Below are positions 60,068 to 64,000 of a stretch of DNA of 64,000 nt, piece by piece. Within the stretch, counting starts at the first letter, position 1, and each line of letters begins with the position of its first letter. This stretch comes from Verpa conica (taxonomy: Eukaryota > Ascomycota > Pezizomycetes > Pezizales > Morchellaceae): NCBI GenBank assembly GCA_033030425.1, contig JAUFSD010000018.1:1116001-1180000 (forward strand), written 5' to 3'. A program made the position numbers and the translations under genes. The notes under the pieces are model-generated. The model was not told where the DNA came from. It ran no database searches and saw only the letters and a program-made list of their open reading frames with translations.

Positions 60068-62007
60068 TTAGCATAAAATAACCCCACTAGCAGAGACTGA
60101 CACATCGCCCCAGATCTCGATCATCCTCTCTGTGCTTGGATCTATTCTGCTGTCCCTGTTACTGAAGATGAATTGCATGCTGGTGGAGACAGGGAATTCT
60201 CTCATCATTCTGCCCCCGAATCCTCTTCTGCCGTATCGGTTTAGTGACTCGTCCATAAAGTCATTATAGTTCATGTGGAACGAGTAATGACGACTATGTC
60301 TTGACGAGGTCGAAGAAGGATCACCGCTCGAAGCAGTACCGTCGACGGAGGCTGGTTTGCGTTGGGGACTATTTTCTTGGAATTCCAGATTGCCGATAAT
60401 GGCTGGTATAGGTTGAATACCACTTTCCGGGGACCTTGGATCATTGGTATCGCCGCGGATTGGTGGATCAAGTCCCAGCCAGCTGACAGAGCGGGCTCTT
60501 CTGTAACGGCTATGTGGAGTTGGGGTAGACGGGGCAGAAGGAGGAGTGTAAGCTTCTTTCTGAAGATTTTCGTACCCCGGAGAGCGAACTAGACGGTTCT
60601 TGCTCGGACGTAGACTGTTTTTTGGAGTTGTTGGGACTTGAAGATTCTGATTCTCGAATGATTGGAAAGATGCTGGTCTGGAGAGTAGTCTGAGGTTTTC
60701 AAACGATTCGGAAGCGCACTCAGGCCTAACGATGATTGTCATTTCAGAATCATCCATCATTGGTGAACTGGAGGTCTGGATTGAATCATGAACTTTCCAG
60801 TTATTGCCTTCATGGGTGCTATCCATATCCATCTCGATGGTGTCCCAGTCATTGAATTCGAAGTTGTTCTCACCGGTGGGGCTAGGATATTTTAGGTAGT
60901 TATGCGGTACCGCCTGTTCAGTCCCTGCAGATTTACCTGGTGGTGAAGCAGTCATTCCTTCCCACAGTTCAACCTTCTTTCCAACAATGCCAGCTGACTT
61001 TGCCCTCTTGGTAGCACTCGGGTATGCTTTAGCCGATGTAACGTTTGTAGTAGGAACTAAACTCTCCATAGACTCCTGGGCTTCGAGCCGGAAAATCCTT
61101 GACAGCCGTTTTTTCATGGTAGATAGTGTTTTATGGGGTCGCGGAAGACTAGGGAGCGGCTTATTCAAGTCGATGGTGCTTGCAGCACCCACTTTGCTAC
61201 AAACACTTAGGTTGAGCGATGGAGCAGGCAATTCTTCCAATTGAATAGTAGATACGGAGGTCGACTCAGTCACTTTTACCTCATCGGTAAAGACCCTTTC
61301 CAGAGCTCGATGCTCCTGTCTTGGAATCGTAATAAGTTTAGGCCTCTCTTTCATGGTGATGAACCCCATACTTTTGGCTCTTTCTTTTCGTGTTCTAACA
61401 GAACCTGGGCTTATGTCCAGGCTGTGCGATTGCTCGTGATACTCTTGACTACTCACGCGAGGATTATTGAATGATACGAAGCTCTCGGTATCGGATGATC
61501 CTTGTTGCACTTTATCCGCGGTGAAGAATTCAGGAAAATCTTCAAAGCCTGAAGAAAAGGACTTTTGTGACCGGATTGACAAGCGGAGTTCAGAGAGTAG
61601 CGGAAGCGTATGTCGACGTTTGAGAGTTCGTCCCTTACGTAGAGAGCCAATTTCACGATCTTCAATCGCAGGCAATTCGTCCAATGCCTCAGAAGATAGA
61701 CTCTCGTGTGATATAGAAGCAGTTTTAAGGGTGTTTAATGTGCCTAGTATTATTAGCTATAATTTCCATACATTAGGTATACTTCAATTTACTCACCCAA
61801 TGTTGGAGATGGTTCCGAGAAAGACTTATGTGTAGATAATGCCCTTTGAATTGCTGATGGTGTTTGGACTACAGTTTGTTCTTGATAGTCTCTCACCACG
61901 GTAATATCCCGTACGTTGATGATTTTCCTATTCTTATTCTTTCTCTTGCAGCCAGTAAAGCAACTGCCTCCCCCGATGATTCCTTTGCTCTTTAACCACT
62001 CCCACAT
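60068..62007 (-). CDS. Large disordered orphan protein, 628 aa
   Basis: Minus-strand exons 62007-61797 and 61743-60068 join in phase 1 across a 53-nt intron with GTGAGT and ACTAG borders. The N-terminus MWEWLKSKGIIGGGSCFTGC precedes a basic KRKNKNRK block. The rest is Ser/Pro/Arg-rich with basic and phospho-type clusters (RKGRTLKRRHTLPLLSELRL; HKTLSTMKKRLSRIFRLE; SRYRRARSVSWLGL). The closing 60 residues are more ordered (MNYNDFMDESLNRYGRRGFG; MQFIFSNRDSRIDPSTERMI). No domain is recognised; a membrane- or septum-associated scaffold would fit the composition, but that is speculation. A CTACAG just 5' of the ATG suggests an upstream exon or a 5'UTR intron. Confidence 0.7.
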
Positions 62008-62491
62008 CGTCTCAAGAGCTGTAGATAAAAAGGCGAGAGAATTTATTCTGTGAAAGATTGTGGGGAGATAAATCTTGAGGGAGGAGGGTCAGGAGAGTAT
62101 TTGTTTACTGAAAATTTTCTCATCAGCCCCCTAGTGTTGATAGGATAACTTCCCCCCACATACGCATGTTCAGTCGGTTTAGAACTATCTAGAAACAGTT
62201 CTTTGTTACCCAGAGTATTCCAAATTGAAACAAGTACATGTTCCATTCGATACCCTTGGTATATGTACATGTATTACGGCCGGAGAAATACCTATCCTGG
62301 GAATTTCTTAACAGTGAGCGAGTTTTTTGTGCGGCCCTGATACATATGTTCAGCTATTCATGTCTTTCTGGGATTTACCTTTGAAAACAGTCATCGGAGT
62401 TTTCATTTCTTGTCATCAGCGATCACTCGCCCACGTAATTAATTTAGGGTGAGGCTCAGTGGAGGGCCGGGTGATCACTGGTTTCCCTGCC

Positions 62492-62544
62492 AACCAGAAT
62501 AGATATGAATGAATTAATCATAAGTACATCGAGCAACCAGAATA
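62492..62544 (+). mobile_element. 5'-truncated SINE-like insertion with 10-bp TSD
   Basis: The 33-bp insert GATATGAATGAATTAATCAT... (62502-62534) matches the 3' tail of the 58965-59265 element. It is flanked by perfect AACCAGAATA duplications (62492-62501 and 62535-62544). Truncation at the 5' side with target-site duplication is the mark of target-primed reverse transcription. Confidence 0.72.
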
Positions 62545-62660
62545 TACTCCGAGGGGTACCAAGGTAGTCATCACTCTATATATATGGCCATCTGCATCAA
62601 TATTATTATATGATTAATGTTTTACATATATTTTTGAACAGAGTCCCACTTACACACTAC

Positions 62661-63255
62661 TGTATATATGTTCTGGCCCGTTGGGGGGACCTGCCTATCG
62701 GGGGGACGTCCCCTGAACGGGCCAGCCTGGGAGCGGACAGGTAGGCATCCCCTGAATGGGTTACCTTTTGGAGGGATACCAGTGTCCCCCATATGGGTAG
62801 GTGATAAATCATGGCTCAATTAATACAGGAAATCCTAAATAAATTAAGTGAGTAGTCAGAAAAATATCAGCCTATCCTGAGATTATTTTAAGATTTTTTG
62901 TGATTTTATACCATGGGTTGTTGTTTCTAGGGATTTGTATATTGTGGGCGCTTTTTGGTAGCAAATAATGGTTATATGTTATCTGATAAATATGGGCGCT
63001 TTATAAGCGATGTACTTGGGTAAAATATGATTTAATAGGGTAAAATAGCTGTCTACCTGTTCAGGGGACGCAGTGTGTCCCTCCAATGGGTAGCCCATTG
63101 AGGGGATGCCCTATAAAACCGACTTATAGCTACCCATTGGAGGGATATCCCCTCAACAGGTAGCCCATTGGGGGGATATCCCTCCAACAGGCCGGCCCGT
63201 CCAGGGGACGTCCCCCCGATAGGCAGCGTCCCCCGAACGGGCCAGAACATATACA
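62661..63255. mobile_element. 595-bp TIR element made of GC-rich palindromes
   Basis: The ends are inverted over about 50 bp: TGTATATATGTTCTGGCCCG with GGGGGGAC... at the left matches the complement of ...GAACGGGCCAGAACATATACA at the right with a 2-bp indel. Both terminal blocks consist of 25-30 bp units around GGGGGGACGTCCCC or GGGGATATCCC half-palindromes (for example CCCATTGGGGGGATATCCCT), about four at the left and seven at the right. The middle 250 bp is AT-rich and non-coding. Minus-strand frames here are artefacts of the repeats. No clear target duplication. Confidence 0.75.
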
Positions 63256-64000
63256 TTAATTTTTAGTACCAACGTTACCCACAAAGTCAGAAATTAGAGA
63301 TCCAGAAGTTTTCAGTACCAAGACCAGCGACAACGAAAACTATAACATTTGTTTTTTTAAAAGTCTTAGGCCTTGTTAAGAGATAGTTTAATATTTCTTT
63401 TATGGTTGGCACACTCGGAGTGTAGTGTCTAATGAAGAGACTTATTTGAACGTGCAGTTCTTTAAACTGGCAGAGTTTGTTTCTCGTCATAGTTTGCCGG
63501 TTAACACAATTTTAAAAGATGTTAGCGAGCTTAAAAGTTCCACACAATTTAAGGGTGACATAAGAAATTTAATTAAAATTTAATTTCCTAAGCCTTTGCC
63601 CCCTTCTGATATCGTTATAGGCAGAAACTTGTGTTTTTATATACGTTTGTTAAGTAATGTTATTAAATTTTAAATATGAAATACTCCGACGGGCATAGCC
63701 GCCTTGCCTCCCACACCGGTCGCGCTGGGTTATGTACCCGTTACGAACGAGAGTTTATCAAATTTCTTATCTCCTCTGACCGGGGTTCAAAGTCGAGTTT
63801 TAAACCTTCCTATAAAGACTTTTGAGTGACGCAGCATCCTAAGTTCATTATAAGAATCCCTTCAACTGCCAAGAGCTATCTAAATGTCTAAGCTTGCACT
63901 AGCTTGCGAAAAATTACCATCGACACACCACCATGAGCTAGTAGTTATTCGTAAACGTAGGTGTCTTTACCGAACTACAAATTACCATGTCTAAATTAAA
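63256..64000. other. Window end, no gene seen
   Basis: AT-rich with no supportable frame. Sequence at 63690-63800 has GC-rich segments and a GGGGTTCAAAGTCGAG stretch that faintly recalls a tRNA T-arm, but no cloverleaf is formed. Confidence 0.4.

Noticed and set aside
62622..63256. Minus-strand Pro/Gly-rich ORFs within the 62.7-kb element
   Set aside because: The frames arise from the GC-rich palindromic repeat units and do not continue outside them.
63680..63800. GC-rich segment resembling a tRNA fragment at the window end
   Set aside because: GGGGTTCAAAGTCGAG lacks a pairing T-stem and no cloverleaf is formed on either strand.

Overview
The window looks like nuclear DNA of a filamentous ascomycete. 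Genes are split by 50-80 bp spliceosomal introns with GTRNGT donors and CTRAY/TAG ends, and they sit behind CT-rich or TATA promoters. Gene content is typical of the group: an Opi1/CCG-8 regulator, an FRE-type ferric reductase, a mannitol-dehydrogenase-like SDR and a six-blade fucose-type lectin like that of Aleuria. The lectin, the low gene density, the abundant small repeats and the HNH-nuclease family suggest Pezizomycetes (Pezizales: cup fungi, truffles, morels). That placement is an inference.

Layout. 1-13 kb: a large three-RRM RNA-binding protein (2739-6299, +), an Opi1-family repressor (8158-10347, -), and a probable 62-residue basic small protein behind a clear promoter (13110-13298, +). 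13.3-23 kb: a gene-poor stretch holding one six-exon ferric reductase (17193-19322, +), an inverted-repeat element (20.2-20.5 kb) and a 145-bp solo LTR. 23-32.3 kb: an orphan proline-rich protein, a divergent oxidoreductase pair (FAD-dependent DAO-type at 25541-27310, - ; SDR at 27913-29399, + ; 602 bp between starts) and a small orphan gene.

32.5-47.2 kb is the most unusual region. Three paralogous proteins have disordered N-termini, two C-terminal RRM-like folds and a last intron at exactly the same codon position, which splits off a tiny final exon reading ...DPC(E/A)P. Two of them are head-to-head (32543-34414 and 34690-36436); the third is at 45201-47182. Between them lies an 8.7-kb graveyard of nuclease- and transposition-related pieces: an HNH pseudogene broken by a solo LTR, a SAP-domain fragment, a PD-(D/E)XK-like pseudogene and a second fragment of it, one intact two-exon HNH nuclease gene, a psq-type HTH fragment and a 174-bp palindrome-rich MITE. 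A duplicated promoter-proximal block carries a hairpin whose two copies show compensatory base-pair changes.

47-64 kb: orphan genes (48896-50425 +, 52377-53450 -, 58384-58908 +, 60068-62007 -) and the lectin (56390-57488, -), built as two tandem three-blade units with an unusual hydrophobic C-terminal tail. Here too are a 301-bp tRNA-related SINE-like element with target-site duplications, a 5'-truncated relative flanked by a 10-bp duplication, and a 595-bp terminal-inverted-repeat element made of short GC-rich palindromes.

Exon structures were derived by hand from reading frame, splice consensus and family similarity. No alignment or database search was run.
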